NCBI GenBank assembly: GCA_016125425.1 | Contig: WGLT01000003.1 | Location: forward strand, 186,001 to 250,000 | DNA: 64,000 nucleotides | Source of the DNA: Alphaproteobacteria bacterium | Lineage (GTDB): Bacteria; Pseudomonadota; Alphaproteobacteria; Caulobacterales; Parvularculaceae | Direction: 5' to 3' | Shown here: positions 8,643 to 18,339 of the stretch, one piece after another | Numbering within the stretch: the stretch's first letter is position 1 | How the letters are laid out: every line of letters begins with the position of its first letter | Made by a program: the position numbers and the translations under genes | The notes under the pieces: model-generated | Told to the model about the DNA's origin: nothing | Database searches by the model: none | The model's input: only the letters and a program-made list of their open reading frames with translations

Positions 8643-9761
8643 GTGTCGCGCGCCGTCGGAGATCGCCTGTTGAGAGAAACGCAGCCGGAAAATGCGCCGC
8701 TGACGCTGGCGATCGACGCCATGGGCGGCGACCATGGTCCAGAAGCCGTGCTCGACGGGGCGGCCGCGGCCGCCGCCGCCGGCCTCAAGGCGCGATTCCT
8801 GTTTTTTGGCGACCGGGCCGTTCTCGGCCCCCTGCTCGCCGCGCGCCCGAAGCTTGCCGGCAGCGAAGTGCGCCATGCGCCGGGCGTAGTGGCCATGGAA
8901 GACAAGCCGAGCCAGGTTTTGCGGCGCGGGCGCGACAGTTCGATGTGGGCGGCTGTCGAGGCTGTCGCAAAGGGCGATGCCGCCGTCGTCGTCTCGGGCG
9001 GCAATACCGGCGCGTTGATGGCGGTCTCGATTTTTCAACTCCGGATGATCGACGGCGTGGATCGACCGGCGATTTCCGCGCTCTGGCCGACGCCGAACGG
9101 GCGTTCGATCGTTCTCGACGTCGGCGCGAATGTCGAGGCTGACGCCAATCAGCTTGTCCAGTTCGCAATCATGGGAGAGGCGTTCTTCCGCGCCCTGACT
9201 GGAAAAGAAAAACCGACTGTGGGACTGCTCAATGTCGGCGCGGAGGAATTGAAAGGCCATGACCTGATCCGCAACGCCGCGCGCATTCTGCGCGAAGCGG
9301 ATCCCGACATGGCTTTCGCGGGCTTTATTGAGGGCAATGATATTTCCAAAGGCACTGTAGACGTCGTCGTCACTGATGGCTTCACGGGCAATGTCGCGCT
9401 GAAGACAGCCGAAGGCGCGGCGCGCCTGGTCGCCAGCTGGATTAAAAAGGCGCTCACCAATTCGATCATCACGCGGATCGGCGCGCTTTTACTGCGCGTT
9501 CAACTCATCAAGCTACGGGAGCGAATGGATCCTTCGTCCGCGAATGGCGGCGTTTTTCTCGGGCTGAACGGCATCGTTGTGAAGAGCCACGGCGGGGCCG
9601 ACGCAAACGGCGTCAAAAGCGCCATCGAACTTGCGGCGTCGCTTGCGCGTCATCCGTTCCGCGATGAGGTCGCCCAGACAGTCGCCGCGGTTGCAAAACG
9701 CGCTGTGAATGTGCGCGTGACAAATCAGAATTCCGATGAGGCGAAGGCGGCCGCGGTATGA
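8643..9761 (+). CDS. plsX: Phosphate acyltransferase PlsX
   Basis: PlsX makes acyl-phosphate from acyl-ACP for PlsY in phospholipid synthesis. The 372 residues show [12 protein letters not shown] at the start, [51 protein letters not shown] and the terminal [13 protein letters not shown]. The start is uncertain: GTG at 8643 has a poor ribosome binding site, while TTG at 8670 has GGAG 8 bases upstream; both lie before the conserved region. It overlaps fabH by 4 bases. Confidence 0.97.
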   Translation: MSRAVGDRLLRETQPENAPLTLAIDAMGGDHGPEAVLDGAAAAAAAGLKARFLFFGDRAVLGPLLAARPKLAGSEVRHAPGVVAMEDKPSQVLRRGRDSSMWAAVEAVAKGDAAVVVSGGNTGALMAVSIFQLRMIDGVDRPAISALWPTPNGRSIVLDVGANVEADANQLVQFAIMGEAFFRALTGKEKPTVGLLNVGAEELKGHDLIRNAARILREADPDMAFAGFIEGNDISKGTVDVVVTDGFTGNVALKTAEGAARLVASWIKKALTNSIITRIGALLLRVQLIKLRERMDPSSANGGVFLGLNGIVVKSHGGADANGVKSAIELAASLARHPFRDEVAQTVAAVAKRAVNVRVTNQNSDEAKAAAV

Positions 9762-10729
9762 GTTTGAAAGCAGTCGTGCTCGGTTGCGGGACGTATCTGC
9801 CCGAGCGTGTCCTCACGAATGACGATCTCGCCAAAAGGGTCGATACGAGCGATAAGTGGATTCGCGAGCGCACGGGCATTCGCGAGCGCCACATTGCGGC
9901 TGAAGGCGAATTCACCTCAGATCTTGCCGTGGCCGCCTCGCGCAATGCGCTCGAAATGGCGGGCTTTTCTCCAAGCGACATCGATCTTGTCGTCGTCGCA
10001 ACGACCACACCTGACCTGACATTTCCAGCGACCGCCGCCATCGTACAGGCGAAGCTCGGGATCGAGAACGGCGCCGCTTTTGACATTCAGGCAGTGTGCA
10101 GCGGATTCATCTATGCGCTATCGACAGTCGAGAAGTTTTTGACGAGCGGCCAGCACAAGCGCGCGCTGCTCATCGGGGCTGAGACCTTTTCGCGAATTCT
10201 GGACTGGGAGGACCGGGCGACCTGCGTTCTCTTCGGCGACGGCGCAGGCGCATTCGTGATGGAAGCGCAGAAGGAAGCGCAGGCTCAGGGCCGCGGCGTT
10301 ATTGCGAGCTATTTGCGCAGCGACGGACGTCTTGTCGACCTTCTCTATGTGGATGGCGGCGTGTCTACGACGAAAACCGCCGGCCATGTGCGGATGCAGG
10401 GGAACCGTGTATTTCGCGAAGCGGTCGTACGGATTTCCGAAGCGATGGAGACTGTCGCCAGGCAGGCGGGCGTATCAGCGAACGACATCGACTGGTTCGT
10501 GCCGCATCAGGCGAATGAACGCATCATCCAGGGGGTCGTGAAAAAGCTGGATTTGCGGCCCGATCAGGTTATCTCGACGATCGCCGGGCAGGGCAACACG
10601 TCGGCGGCGTCGATTCCCCTCGCCTATTGCGCCGGCGTCAATGACGGGCGAATCAAGCCGGGCGACCTCGTCATGCTAGAGGCGATGGGCGGCGGCCTGA
10701 CTTGGGGGGCGGCCCTTTTGCGCGCCTAA
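9758..10729 (+). CDS. fabH: Beta-ketoacyl-ACP synthase III (FabH)
   Basis: FabH condenses acetyl-CoA with malonyl-ACP to start fatty-acid synthesis. In the 323 residues the catalytic triad is visible: Cys at about 114 (QAVCSGF), His at about 250 (VPHQANERI) and Asn at about 280 (GQGNTSAAS). [16 protein letters not shown] near the N-terminus is the usual substrate/CoA segment. It is coupled to plsX by an ATGA overlap. Confidence 0.98.
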   Translation: MSLKAVVLGCGTYLPERVLTNDDLAKRVDTSDKWIRERTGIRERHIAAEGEFTSDLAVAASRNALEMAGFSPSDIDLVVVATTTPDLTFPATAAIVQAKLGIENGAAFDIQAVCSGFIYALSTVEKFLTSGQHKRALLIGAETFSRILDWEDRATCVLFGDGAGAFVMEAQKEAQAQGRGVIASYLRSDGRLVDLLYVDGGVSTTKTAGHVRMQGNRVFREAVVRISEAMETVARQAGVSANDIDWFVPHQANERIIQGVVKKLDLRPDQVISTIAGQGNTSAASIPLAYCAGVNDGRIKPGDLVMLEAMGGGLTWGAALLRA

Positions 10730-10762
10730 CGCAAAAGACAGCCGAGCAAATTCAATCACTTG

Positions 10763-10791
10763 TTGACCGGCTTCTCCTTCGAGGATTAACA
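10763..10791 (+). promoter_or_regulatory. Candidate sigma70-type promoter for ihfA
   Basis: TTGACC (10763-10768) and TTAACA (10786-10791) are separated by 17 bases and lie about 40 bases upstream of the ihfA ATG at 10832. This suggests ihfA-merR can be transcribed apart from plsX-fabH. It is a sequence match only. Confidence 0.45.
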
Positions 10792-10831
10792 TCCCGATCA
10801 AGGAATAAACCTTGAGACGAGGTGCGAGGCG

Positions 10832-11155
10832 ATGAGCGGCAAAACGACGACGCGCGCGGACCTCACGGACGCTGTCTACCGATCGCTCGGGGTCTCGCGG
10901 AACGAATCAGCGCTTTTCGTCGAGCGTATTCTTGAAGAAGTGGCTTCGGCGCTCGAACGGGGCGAAACTGTCAAAATCTCCTCTTTCGGCACTTTTTCCG
11001 TCCGTTCGAAAAAACTCCGTATGGGGCGCAATCCAAAGACGGGCGAAGAAGTGCCGATTACGCCGCGACGCGTAATCACTTTCCGCGCTTCGCACGTCCT
11101 CAAAGAACAAATCAACGAGGCGCTTGCGCGCGGCGCCGCCGACGCCGCGGAATAG
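10832..11155 (+). CDS. ihfA: Integration host factor alpha subunit
   Basis: This 107-residue HU/IHF-type DNA-bending protein has the dimer core ([17 protein letters not shown]), [14 protein letters not shown], and the DNA-inserting beta arm [23 protein letters not shown] with the intercalating proline. The alpha subunit is favoured by its position after fabH and before a MerR gene, the standard alphaproteobacterial order. A GAGGCG-type ribosome binding site precedes the ATG. Confidence 0.96.
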   Translation: MSGKTTTRADLTDAVYRSLGVSRNESALFVERILEEVASALERGETVKISSFGTFSVRSKKLRMGRNPKTGEEVPITPRRVITFRASHVLKEQINEALARGAADAAE

Positions 11156-11168
11156 CGATTAGGAGCCC

Positions 11169-11690
11169 ATGGCTTCTCCGAAATCAGCCGAGGCGTTCAG
11201 GACCATCAGCGAAGCAGCGAGCGAGCTCGACGTGCCGCAGCATGTGCTTCGGCATTGGGAGGATGTGTTTGGACAGATCCGTCCGATGCGCCGCGCCGGC
11301 GGAAGACGCTATTATCGACCGCTTGATATCGATGTCCTGCGGGGCGTGCGCGTGCTGCTCTATGACGAGCGTTACACAACGCGCGGCGTGCAAAAGATAT
11401 TCAAGGAGAACGGCGTCAAATACATCGCTGAGCTTGGCCGGTTGGCCGCCGCCGGTCAGCCCATCGAACTGCGTCCGCTCATCGACAATGTCGAGGAAGA
11501 CCCGGCGGGCGACGATGACCGCGCGGAAGAGAGCGCGGTCTCGCCTGGCAGCGATTCGCCGGGGATGACGCCCGCCTTGCGCGAGCGGCTGACCGCGCTC
11601 CTGACTCAGCTTGAGAAAGTCCAAGAGGCTCTCGACGAAGCGACGCTCGCCATAGAGGCGATCGACGTTGAGGCGGTTGAGGACCAGTAG
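11169..11690 (+). CDS. MerR-family transcriptional regulator
   Basis: This 173-residue protein has an N-terminal winged helix: [20 protein letters not shown], the [17 protein letters not shown] wing, then [14 protein letters not shown]. The C-terminal part is acidic and low in complexity, ending in a coiled-coil-like [18 protein letters not shown]. It shows no metal-binding cysteines, so it belongs to the unassigned MerR group that accompanies ihfA in alphaproteobacteria. It lies 13 bases after ihfA, in the same operon. Confidence 0.92.
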   Translation: MASPKSAEAFRTISEAASELDVPQHVLRHWEDVFGQIRPMRRAGGRRYYRPLDIDVLRGVRVLLYDERYTTRGVQKIFKENGVKYIAELGRLAAAGQPIELRPLIDNVEEDPAGDDDRAEESAVSPGSDSPGMTPALRERLTALLTQLEKVQEALDEATLAIEAIDVEAVEDQ

Positions 11691-11812
11691 CGTCTGCGAG
11701 CGCGATCAATCCAGTTTCATCCGCTCGCTTCTGGGCTCTTTGCGCCTCGCCCTTCTTTCTTGAGGCGGCGCGGGCGGACCAAAACTGAGCTATCCGCACA
11801 GGCGGGCCATTG

Positions 11813-12589
11813 ATGGAAGCGCCCATCGCGAACAAGACGGTCGCCGGCGTCGACGGCTGCAAGGCCGGGTGGATCGGGATTATTCAACACGAGGGCTCCG
11901 CGCCGCAGGCGGCCGTCTATCCGACATTCGAAGGATTGGTTTCGGTCCTCCCCGAGGACGCTGCGATTGCGGTCGATATGCCGATCGGTTTGCCGGAATA
12001 CTGCGGACCCGGAGGGCGCGGACCGGAATCATTGGTGCGCCCGCTTCTCGGCATGCGTCAGTCGAGCGTTTTTTCGATTCCTTCCCGCGCCGCGGTCTAC
12101 GCGGAATTGGGTCCTTTCGAGAGCGAGACCGATCGCCTCGATGCGCATAAGCGCGCCTCGGCCATTGCGCGCTCGACATCCGATCCGGCGCGCGGCGTCT
12201 CGATTCAGGCCTTTGGACTTTTTGGGAAAATACGTGAAATCGACGGACTGCTCCTGGCCCGCCCCGATCTCAGAACCCGCGTTATCGAATCGCACCCGGA
12301 GCTCGCTTTCTGGCGATTGAACGGCCGCGAATCGATGAGCCTGCCGAAAAAGGTCAAGGGCGCAATCAATCCCGCGGGCTTGGCGCAGCGAAAAGCGCTG
12401 CTTGAACGGTGCGGCCTTCCACGCTCCCTGCTCGCACAGACGCCTCCCGCGGGCGCGGGCGCTGATGATTTTCTCGACGCGTGCGCCGTAATGCTTGTTG
12501 CGCGCCGCTTCGCTCTGGGGCTCGCACGGTCCTTCCCCGACCCGCCGGGACGCGACGGACATGGAATTCCGGTGGCGATCTGGGCATGA
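11813..12589 (+). CDS. DUF429 family protein (predicted RNase H-like fold)
   Basis: This protein of about 258 residues carries the DUF429 pattern: VAGVDGCKAGWIG, VAVDMPIGLPE, LGMRQSSVFSIPSR and VIESHPELAFWRLNGRE. The acidic residues in the first two motifs suggest a divalent-metal RNase H-like site, but no function is established. It lies between merR and tRNA-Pro, which are usually adjacent in related genomes, so it may be an insertion there. The start could be TTG at 11810 or ATG at 11813. Confidence 0.85.
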   Translation: MEAPIANKTVAGVDGCKAGWIGIIQHEGSAPQAAVYPTFEGLVSVLPEDAAIAVDMPIGLPEYCGPGGRGPESLVRPLLGMRQSSVFSIPSRAAVYAELGPFESETDRLDAHKRASAIARSTSDPARGVSIQAFGLFGKIREIDGLLLARPDLRTRVIESHPELAFWRLNGRESMSLPKKVKGAINPAGLAQRKALLERCGLPRSLLAQTPPAGAGADDFLDACAVMLVARRFALGLARSFPDPPGRDGHGIPVAIWA

Positions 12590-12593
12590 AGCG

Positions 12594-12622
12594 TTGCGGG
12601 GCGGCCGCTCGCCCCCTATAAC
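12594..12622 (+). promoter_or_regulatory. Candidate promoter for tRNA-Pro
   Basis: TTGCGG (12594-12599) and TATAAC (12617-12622) have a 17-base spacer and end 37 bases before the mature tRNA 5' end. This is a sequence match to sigma70 elements. Confidence 0.45.
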
Positions 12623-12659
12623 CGCCGCTCGCCGACAGGCTCGCCCTGCCGGCTTGGGT

Positions 12660-12736
<77 letters not shown>

Positions 12737-12822
12737 TTTTCATCAAATGATCGCTTTCGCCTTTTCGCCCCCTTAACCACGTTTTTTCAGGCTGTTTCAA
12801 CGCGCGGGCGCTAGCCTCCGGC

Positions 12823-13284
12823 ATGTTTATAAGTCGGAGTCGTGTGTTGCGTCGTTTGTTGCGTGTCGCCCCGATCTGCGCGGCATTCCTCTTTGCCGCG
12901 CCGCTTGCTCATGCGCAAATCGAGGACGTGCGCTGGGAAGTGCTCGCTCCCGACGAAAGGCAGATCGTCGATCTTCTCGCCGCAGATTTTTATGAAGATT
13001 CTCTGCGGCTCGCGCAGTCCCGCGCGATTGAGGCGCATACGGCCGAGCTTTATGTCGAAGCGAACGCCGAAGGCCGTGCGAAGTTTCGCGCGGCGCGCGA
13101 GGCGGCCTGGCGCGCGATGACGCCGCAAGAGCGCAAATCCCTCCGCGACGCTGACCGGCCCGCCTACGCCAATCTCACCGACGATCAGAAAGCGCCCTTC
13201 CGCAAGATCGCGCTCGACAAGCTCGACGCCTCAGGTGCGATCGACAAAAAGGCGCTCGTTCTCGCGCTCCGCCACGAGATTTAG
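12823..13284 (+). CDS. Hypothetical exported protein
   Basis: I do not recognise this 153-residue protein. It has a clear signal peptide (hydrophobic ICAAFLFAAPLAHA, cleavage likely after AHA). The mature part is alpha-helical and charged, with repeated acidic/basic patterns (LAPDERQIVDLLAADFY, MTPQERKSLRDADRPAYANLTDDQKAPFRKIA). The start may be GTG at 12844, which has GGAG 5 bases upstream, rather than ATG at 12823, which has none. It is convergent with the SRPBCC gene. Confidence 0.7.
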   Translation: MFISRSRVLRRLLRVAPICAAFLFAAPLAHAQIEDVRWEVLAPDERQIVDLLAADFYEDSLRLAQSRAIEAHTAELYVEANAEGRAKFRAAREAAWRAMTPQERKSLRDADRPAYANLTDDQKAPFRKIALDKLDASGAIDKKALVLALRHEI

Positions 13285-13298
13285 AAAAAGAGTCTCGC

Positions 13299-13835
13299 TC
13301 AGCGGCTTGCGAGCTTTTTCTCATATTTTGCCCGGTGCGCCATGAGGGTCGCCCAGAAAGGTGGCGGCGTCTTACCCGCGAGCCGCGCTTCCAGCAGATC
13401 GACATGAACCTGCCATCCGGACGAATTGCCTATGACGGCCTTTGCGCTGGCGAGATTTGATTCCGTCAGCGTCAGGAGCACCTTGTTGCCCCGCGCCGTC
13501 AGTTCAAAACGAGTCGTTAGCGGCTTTCCGTCTTCGTCTTGCCACTCCCAGACGAGGAGGCGCGGCGGTTCAATTTCAACGATTTTTACGCCGGCCTGCA
13601 CTTCGCCTGCATATTGCTCATATTGCCTGGGCGGCTTGTCGTCCGGCGTCGTCAGCTTTGCGTGATTGAAGAGGAGTTGCGCTTCGCCTGGCGTCTTAAA
13701 TTCCGCGCCCCCGGCGAACCATTCGGCGCGCTTTGCGGGGTCGACAAGATAGGCCCAAACCCGCTCAATCGGCGCTGGAAGAAGCCTCTCGAAGCGAATG
13801 GTCGTCGCATCGACCATTTTGCCTTCATTGCTCAT
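13299..13835 (-). CDS. SRPBCC / AHSA1-like domain protein
   Basis: This 178-residue START-like protein has FERLLPAPIERVWAYLVDPAKRAEWFAGGAEF, then VEIEPPRLLVWEWQDEDGKPLTTRFEL, then GWQVHVDLLEARLAG. The family binds hydrophobic ligands or acts as an Aha1-like domain. It overlaps the ArsR gene upstream by 4 bases, a very common pairing in which the regulator and the SRPBCC protein form a unit. Ligand unknown. Confidence 0.88.
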   Translation of the reverse strand: MSNEGKMVDATTIRFERLLPAPIERVWAYLVDPAKRAEWFAGGAEFKTPGEAQLLFNHAKLTTPDDKPPRQYEQYAGEVQAGVKIVEIEPPRLLVWEWQDEDGKPLTTRFELTARGNKVLLTLTESNLASAKAVIGNSSGWQVHVDLLEARLAGKTPPPFWATLMAHRAKYEKKLASR

Positions 13836-14176
13836 TTGCTCTTTCTCCTCCCATTGTTTTCGTCATCGGCGACAAGCGCGCGTTCGAGCGCGTCGAGGCG
13901 CTTCGTCCAGAAGGCGCGGCGCGCCTCGATCCATGCAGCGGCGTCGTCAAGCGGCGCCGGATTGAAAGAGAGAAAATGCTCGCGCCCTTCGCGCCGGCGG
14001 CGGACGAGATCGGCGCGCTCTAAAATGCGGATATGCTTCGAGACTGAATTCAGGGAGATGTCGAAGGGCGCGGCGAGATCTGTAACGCGCGCCTCGCCCT
14101 CCTCGAGCCTTGCGAGAATCGCCCGGCGCGTCGGGTCGGCAAGCGCCAGCATGGTATTGTCGAGGCTCGATTCCAC
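13832..14176 (-). CDS. ArsR/SmtB-family HTH regulator
   Basis: This 114-residue winged-helix protein has LADPTRRAILARLEEGEARVTDLAAPFDISLNSVSKHIRILERADLVRRRREGREHFL. It has no cysteine metal site, as is usual for ArsR proteins paired with SRPBCC proteins. GTG start at 14176 with GGGAGGG upstream. First gene of the two-gene unit with the SRPBCC protein. Confidence 0.92.
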   Translation of the reverse strand: MESSLDNTMLALADPTRRAILARLEEGEARVTDLAAPFDISLNSVSKHIRILERADLVRRRREGREHFLSFNPAPLDDAAAWIEARRAFWTKRLDALERALVADDENNGRRKSK

Positions 14177-14230
14177 GCGCCCTCCCGATATTCATCCTTT
14201 TCGGTGAATATCAGTTGCGCACGGCGATTG

Positions 14231-15097
14231 TCAATGCGCGCCGGCTAGCCCCATGCGCTCGCGGGTCTCGGCGGGCGAGGCGACCTCGCGTCCCGCGCGG
14301 CGGGCGACCGTGGCTAGCGCCTCTATCATCGGACCGTTGGAGGCGGCTTTCTCGCCGTCCGGCAGGTAGAAACAATCTTCAAGCCCGGTTCTAAGATTAC
14401 CGCCAAGTTCGGCCGCGCGCTCGTGCACCGCCCAGACATCTTCGCGGCCGATCACCGTCGCCTGCCACGGCATGCCCTCGCGGTGATATTTGATCAGCAA
14501 GGGAAGCAAGTCCGGGTCCGCCGGCATGCCGGATGCGACGCCCATCACGAAGTTATAATCGGCGTGCTCCGTCATGCCGTTTTCGATGTAGAGCCCAACG
14601 GAGCGGACAATGCCGATATCGAAACATTCAAATTCGGGCAGAATGCCGACCTCTTTCATCACGTCGAGATGGGCTTTCACCTTCTCGACCGGATTGTCGA
14701 AGACCATGGGCGGCCAGGCCCACTGCCCGTTCGAGCGAGTCTTCAGATAATTCAGGGTGCCGGCGTTCAGGGCCGCCATCTCCGGCTTGCAGGCCCGCAA
14801 ATATTCCAGCACATGGCCATATTCCGGACCGACAACGCCGGTGGTCATGTTGATGATCACGCCGGGGCATACGCTGCGAATGGCGTCATTGATTTCTATG
14901 CAGATATTTGGATCCCACGTGGGCAAATGGCCCATGCCGGGCCGTTGATCGCGATAGTGAACGTGCATGATGGATGCGCCGGCGTCATAGGCGCGCTTCG
15001 CCTCCGCCGCCATTTGCGCTGGCGTCACCGGCACCGGATGTTGATCAGGATTTGTAAGCACGCCGGTGAGCGCGCAGGTAATGATTGCCTTGGTCAT
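14231..15097 (-). CDS. BKACE (DUF849) family beta-keto acid cleavage enzyme
   Basis: This 288-residue TIM barrel belongs to the Kce/BKACE family, which splits a beta-keto acid with acetyl-CoA to give acetoacetate and a new acyl-CoA. Visible are KAIITCALTGVLT, the metal-ligand motif MHVHYRD, IINMTTGVVG, PEMAALNAGTLNY, FECFDIG and GLEDCFYL. It lies at the downstream end of the acyl-CoA carboxylase operon and may process a keto acid from that pathway. The substrate cannot be inferred from sequence by eye. Confidence 0.88.
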   Translation of the reverse strand: MTKAIITCALTGVLTNPDQHPVPVTPAQMAAEAKRAYDAGASIMHVHYRDQRPGMGHLPTWDPNICIEINDAIRSVCPGVIINMTTGVVGPEYGHVLEYLRACKPEMAALNAGTLNYLKTRSNGQWAWPPMVFDNPVEKVKAHLDVMKEVGILPEFECFDIGIVRSVGLYIENGMTEHADYNFVMGVASGMPADPDLLPLLIKYHREGMPWQATVIGREDVWAVHERAAELGGNLRTGLEDCFYLPDGEKAASNGPMIEALATVARRAGREVASPAETRERMGLAGAH

Positions 15098-15122
15098 CGG
15101 CGCCGCACGCTCCTTCTCCGCC

Positions 15123-15860
15123 CTACTGTTCGCCGAAAATTTCAGATGCTTCCTGGCCGATGGACTGGCATTTCATCATCGCCGTCATGTCTGGCTGCTT
15201 TCCAGCCCGCGCAGCCTCCGCCGCTTTCTGCATCATATCCTGGCATGGCCCCATATCGAGCACCTCGAATCCGTCAGGAACTTTGAAGTCGGAATCCGGC
15301 ATCGGGCCTTTTCGCACCTCGCGTGCGACGATTTCGGGCTCCTCCCCGGCCTTTCCGGCGCGAAGTAAGATACCGTCGCTTGTGATGCACGCCTGTTGCC
15401 GCCCGCCCGCATCGTCCGTTTGCCAAACCTCGCAGGAAAGACCCGCGACCTTGTCAGTTCCGATCCGTTTCGGCTGCGGCCCTTTTGCCTCTTTCCATTT
15501 GAGAACTGTATTCATGAACCCCCTCTTTTGGGGCATGACGAGAGCCTTTTTCGGCGCCTCCGGTCCGGTTGCATACATGATCATCTGATCGTTCGATGCA
15601 TCGAATACGCTGATGAGTTTCGAACCCGCTTTCGCTCTCTTGGCGTTCATGTGCGCCATCTCAATGCGCATCTTCCCCGGACCGTCGGCTTCCAGCGTGA
15701 TTTCTTTCGGCGCATTTTTTTCGTCCGAATGAAGATCATAGACCGCACGATAGCTGGCTTTCATATCGGGAAAACCGGCCGGAGCTCCAGCGGCTTGCGA
15801 CTGGGCGCAAACGAAAAAGGCCGCGAGCGCGGCCGCGCCGGCAATTTGTACGTTTCGCAT
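15123..15860 (-). CDS. Exported protein of unknown function (DUF4412-like)
   Basis: The 245-residue protein starts with a signal peptide (IAGAAALAAFFVCAQSQA). The mature part has the pattern of periplasmic carrier-like beta proteins: ASYRAVYDLHS, MRIEMAHMN, SVFDASNDQMIMYATGP, VAGLSCEVWQT, ACITSDGILLRAG, VPDGFEVLDMG. Two cysteines (GLSCEVW and QACITSD) could form a disulfide. The ATG at 15860 was chosen for the signal peptide and the GGGAGAG just upstream. It lies between the biotin carboxylase subunit gene and the BKACE gene. Family assignment is tentative. Confidence 0.75.
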   Translation of the reverse strand: MRNVQIAGAAALAAFFVCAQSQAAGAPAGFPDMKASYRAVYDLHSDEKNAPKEITLEADGPGKMRIEMAHMNAKRAKAGSKLISVFDASNDQMIMYATGPEAPKKALVMPQKRGFMNTVLKWKEAKGPQPKRIGTDKVAGLSCEVWQTDDAGGRQQACITSDGILLRAGKAGEEPEIVAREVRKGPMPDSDFKVPDGFEVLDMGPCQDMMQKAAEAARAGKQPDMTAMMKCQSIGQEASEIFGEQ

Positions 15861-15928
15861 GACGATCTCTCCCTCTGTCAAAAAAGCGAGACTAACACGT
15901 CCATTTCCCGCGAAAGATGAAAACTGTT

Positions 15929-17887
15929 TCATTTCTCGCTCTCAAGCGCGACGACGGTCGTGCGGATCGCAACCTGATCCCCCGGCGCGGCGAGGACCGC
16001 CGCGACAACGCCGTCCCGCGGGGCTGTGAGCTTGTGCTCCATTTTCATCGCCTCAATCGTGGCGATCACGTCTCCCTTGCGCACCGTATCGCCAGCCTTG
16101 ACGAGGACAGCAGTCACCGAGCCTGCCATCGGCGCCTTCACAATGTCGCCTCCCGGCCCAGCCTCCCCCGCGGGAGCGTAGGTTATGTCAATGAAACGGC
16201 GTGATATTCCGTCGAACCAGACATCGATCGCGTCGCCGCTGCGACAGAGGCATGCGGACTTTACAGCCCCGTCGTGCCTGAAACGCAGGCCTCGGCTGTC
16301 TCGTTCGATAATCTCGATTTCCGCTGATTCCTCTCCCAGCCGAGCAGAGATCGCCGAACGCGTCGCTTCGGCGACGACGGAAATACATTCTTCCCCATAC
16401 TGAAGCTTTAGCGGAAAAGCGCTCCTCCCCCGGGAGTTCCAGCCCGCGAGCAGATCGCCCGGAGCGAAATCCATGAGCGTGGCTGCGACGAGCGCAATTT
16501 CTAACGCGCGTACGGACGGCGCGGGCGCGGCAAGCCGCTCAAGATTTTCTTCGATATAATCGATACCGGCTCCGCCAGCGGCGAAATTCCCATCGCGCAA
16601 AAGCGAAACCAGAAAGCGCCCATTCGTCGAAAAGCCGAGCAGGATGGTATTTTCCAGCGCGGACGCCAACCGTTTTCGCGCTTCGTCGCGCGTGTTCCCA
16701 TACGCGATCAGCTTTGCGATCATTGGGTCGTAATATGCGCTGACCTCGTCGCCTGCCTCAACGCCGGAGTCGATGCGCACATTCTTCATTTTCGGAAATT
16801 GCAGCGCAGTGATGGCGCCCGTTTGCGGGAGAAAGTCACGCGCCGGCTCCTCTGCATAGAGGCGGGCCTCCATCGCCCAGCCATTCAGACGCACATCGTC
16901 TTGCGTCAGCGCCAAGGGCTTTCCCTCAGCAATGTCGAATTGCAATCCGACGAGATCAAGACCCGTCACGCATTCGGTCACCGGATGCTCGACCTGAAGG
17001 CGCGTATTCATTTCCAGGAAATAGAACGCATTCGCCTTGGGATCGTACAGGAACTCTACCGTACCCGCGCCCCGGTAATTGACTGCGCGAGCCGCCTCGA
17101 TCGCCGCCTGGCCCATCGCCGCTCGGATTTCGGCTGAAATGACAGGCGACGGCGCCTCCTCAATCACTTTTTGGCGGCGGCGCTGCAAGGAACAGTCGCG
17201 TTCGCCGAGATGCACGACGGCGCCATAGACGTCGGCTAAAATCTGAATTTCGACATGGCGCGCGCCGACAATAGCCTTCTCGATCAAGAGTCGGTCATCG
17301 CCGAATGCGTTCTTTGCTTCCCTCCGCGCCGACAAAAGCGCCTCTTTCAGATCTTCGGCGCGCGCGACAAGGCGCAAGCCCCGCCCGCCGCCGCCGGCGC
17401 AAGCTTTAACCATAAGCGGGAAGCCGATGCGCTCAGCCTCGTTTTGGAGACGCGTGTCCGACTGCTCTGTGTTCTGATAACCTGGAACGCATGGGACGCC
17501 GGCGGCGATCACGCGCCGTTTTGCTTCGCCCTTATCGCCCATGGCGGCGATCGCCTCCGGCGTCGGGCCGATGAAAATCAAGCCAGAGTCATGACAACAT
17601 TGTGCGAATTCGGCGCGCTCTGAAAGAAAACCATAGCCCGGATGAATCGCGTCGACTTTCGTTTTCTTCGCCGCTGCGATCACAGCGGAGATGTTGAGAT
17701 AGCTTTCTGACGCCGGCGCTCCGCCGATATGCACGGCTTCTTCCGCCAAACGCACATAGGAGGCGTCCGCGTCCGCGTCCGAATAAACCGCGACCGTCCT
17801 GACCCCGCGCGCCCTCGCCGTTCGCATAATCCGGCAGGCGATCTCGCCGCGGTTGGCGATCAGGACCTTTCGGATCGCCCTGTTCAC
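15929..17887 (-). CDS. Acyl-CoA carboxylase alpha (biotin carboxylase + BCCP) subunit
   Basis: This 652-residue subunit of a methylcrotonyl/geranyl/propionyl-type CoA carboxylase has the biotin carboxylase start VLIANRGEIACRI, ATP-grasp glycine loop ACAGGGGRGL, RDCSLQRRRQKVIEEAPSP, MNTRLQVEHPVTE and a C-terminal biotinyl domain with EAMKMEH (biotin Lys at about 615). It carboxylates its own biotin, which then passes CO2 to the beta subunit encoded at 19941. It overlaps the GNAT gene by 4 bases. The partner's sequence leans to the geranyl-CoA (AtuF) branch. Confidence 0.93.
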   Translation of the reverse strand: MNRAIRKVLIANRGEIACRIMRTARARGVRTVAVYSDADADASYVRLAEEAVHIGGAPASESYLNISAVIAAAKKTKVDAIHPGYGFLSERAEFAQCCHDSGLIFIGPTPEAIAAMGDKGEAKRRVIAAGVPCVPGYQNTEQSDTRLQNEAERIGFPLMVKACAGGGGRGLRLVARAEDLKEALLSARREAKNAFGDDRLLIEKAIVGARHVEIQILADVYGAVVHLGERDCSLQRRRQKVIEEAPSPVISAEIRAAMGQAAIEAARAVNYRGAGTVEFLYDPKANAFYFLEMNTRLQVEHPVTECVTGLDLVGLQFDIAEGKPLALTQDDVRLNGWAMEARLYAEEPARDFLPQTGAITALQFPKMKNVRIDSGVEAGDEVSAYYDPMIAKLIAYGNTRDEARKRLASALENTILLGFSTNGRFLVSLLRDGNFAAGGAGIDYIEENLERLAAPAPSVRALEIALVAATLMDFAPGDLLAGWNSRGRSAFPLKLQYGEECISVVAEATRSAISARLGEESAEIEIIERDSRGLRFRHDGAVKSACLCRSGDAIDVWFDGISRRFIDITYAPAGEAGPGGDIVKAPMAGSVTAVLVKAGDTVRKGDVIATIEAMKMEHKLTAPRDGVVAAVLAAPGDQVAIRTTVVALESEK

Positions 17888-18339
17888 GAGCGCGGCCCCA
17901 ACTCTTTGTCGACCAATCGGTGCGCCGTGGCGCGTCGCATAAAAACATCGCCGCTCGCCTGATAGCCCGCCGCTTCATAAAACGGAACCGCATCGACCCG
18001 CGCTGAGGCCCTAACGCGCCGGACGCCATTCGCCGCCATCGTCTCCTCCGCGAATGCGACGAGACGGCGGGCGACGCCGCTGCGCCGCGCTTTCTCAGCG
18101 ACCACAAGGTGACGCAGTTCAGCCGCCCCGGCTCCGTCCGGATAAAAGCCGACGCAAGCGATGACTTTTTCATCCGCTATCGCGACGAAATGCCTGCCGG
18201 TTCTGTCACGTTCAATCATGTTCGCACTCGACTCTCTGCCGAGCGGCGCGCGCAGCACGGCATCGCGCAAAGCCTGCTCCTGACCGAAAAGAGGTGAGTC
18301 GATCTCGATCTCCCTGCATTCAATTACCGTTTTCGTCAT
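17884..18339 (-). CDS. GNAT-family N-acetyltransferase
   Basis: This protein of about 151 residues has the GNAT core: DRTGRHFVAIADEKVIACVGFYPDG, LRHLVVAEKARRSGVARRLVAFAEETM (acetyl-CoA loop) and VDAVPFYEAAGYQ. The start at 18339 overlaps the acyl-CoA dehydrogenase stop (ATGA), and its own stop overlaps the carboxylase alpha start. It is therefore locked inside the carboxylase operon. Substrate unknown; protein lysine or small-molecule acetylation are both possible. Confidence 0.87.
   Translation of the reverse strand: MTKTVIECREIEIDSPLFGQEQALRDAVLRAPLGRESSANMIERDRTGRHFVAIADEKVIACVGFYPDGAGAAELRHLVVAEKARRSGVARRLVAFAEETMAANGVRRVRASARVDAVPFYEAAGYQASGDVFMRRATAHRLVDKELGPRS

Noticed and set aside
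7977-9260. A 427-codon open frame on the minus strand under DUF177 and plsX
   Set aside because: It is a shadow of two clearly identified plus-strand genes in GC-rich DNA; its translation is Arg/Ala/Pro-rich with no domain.
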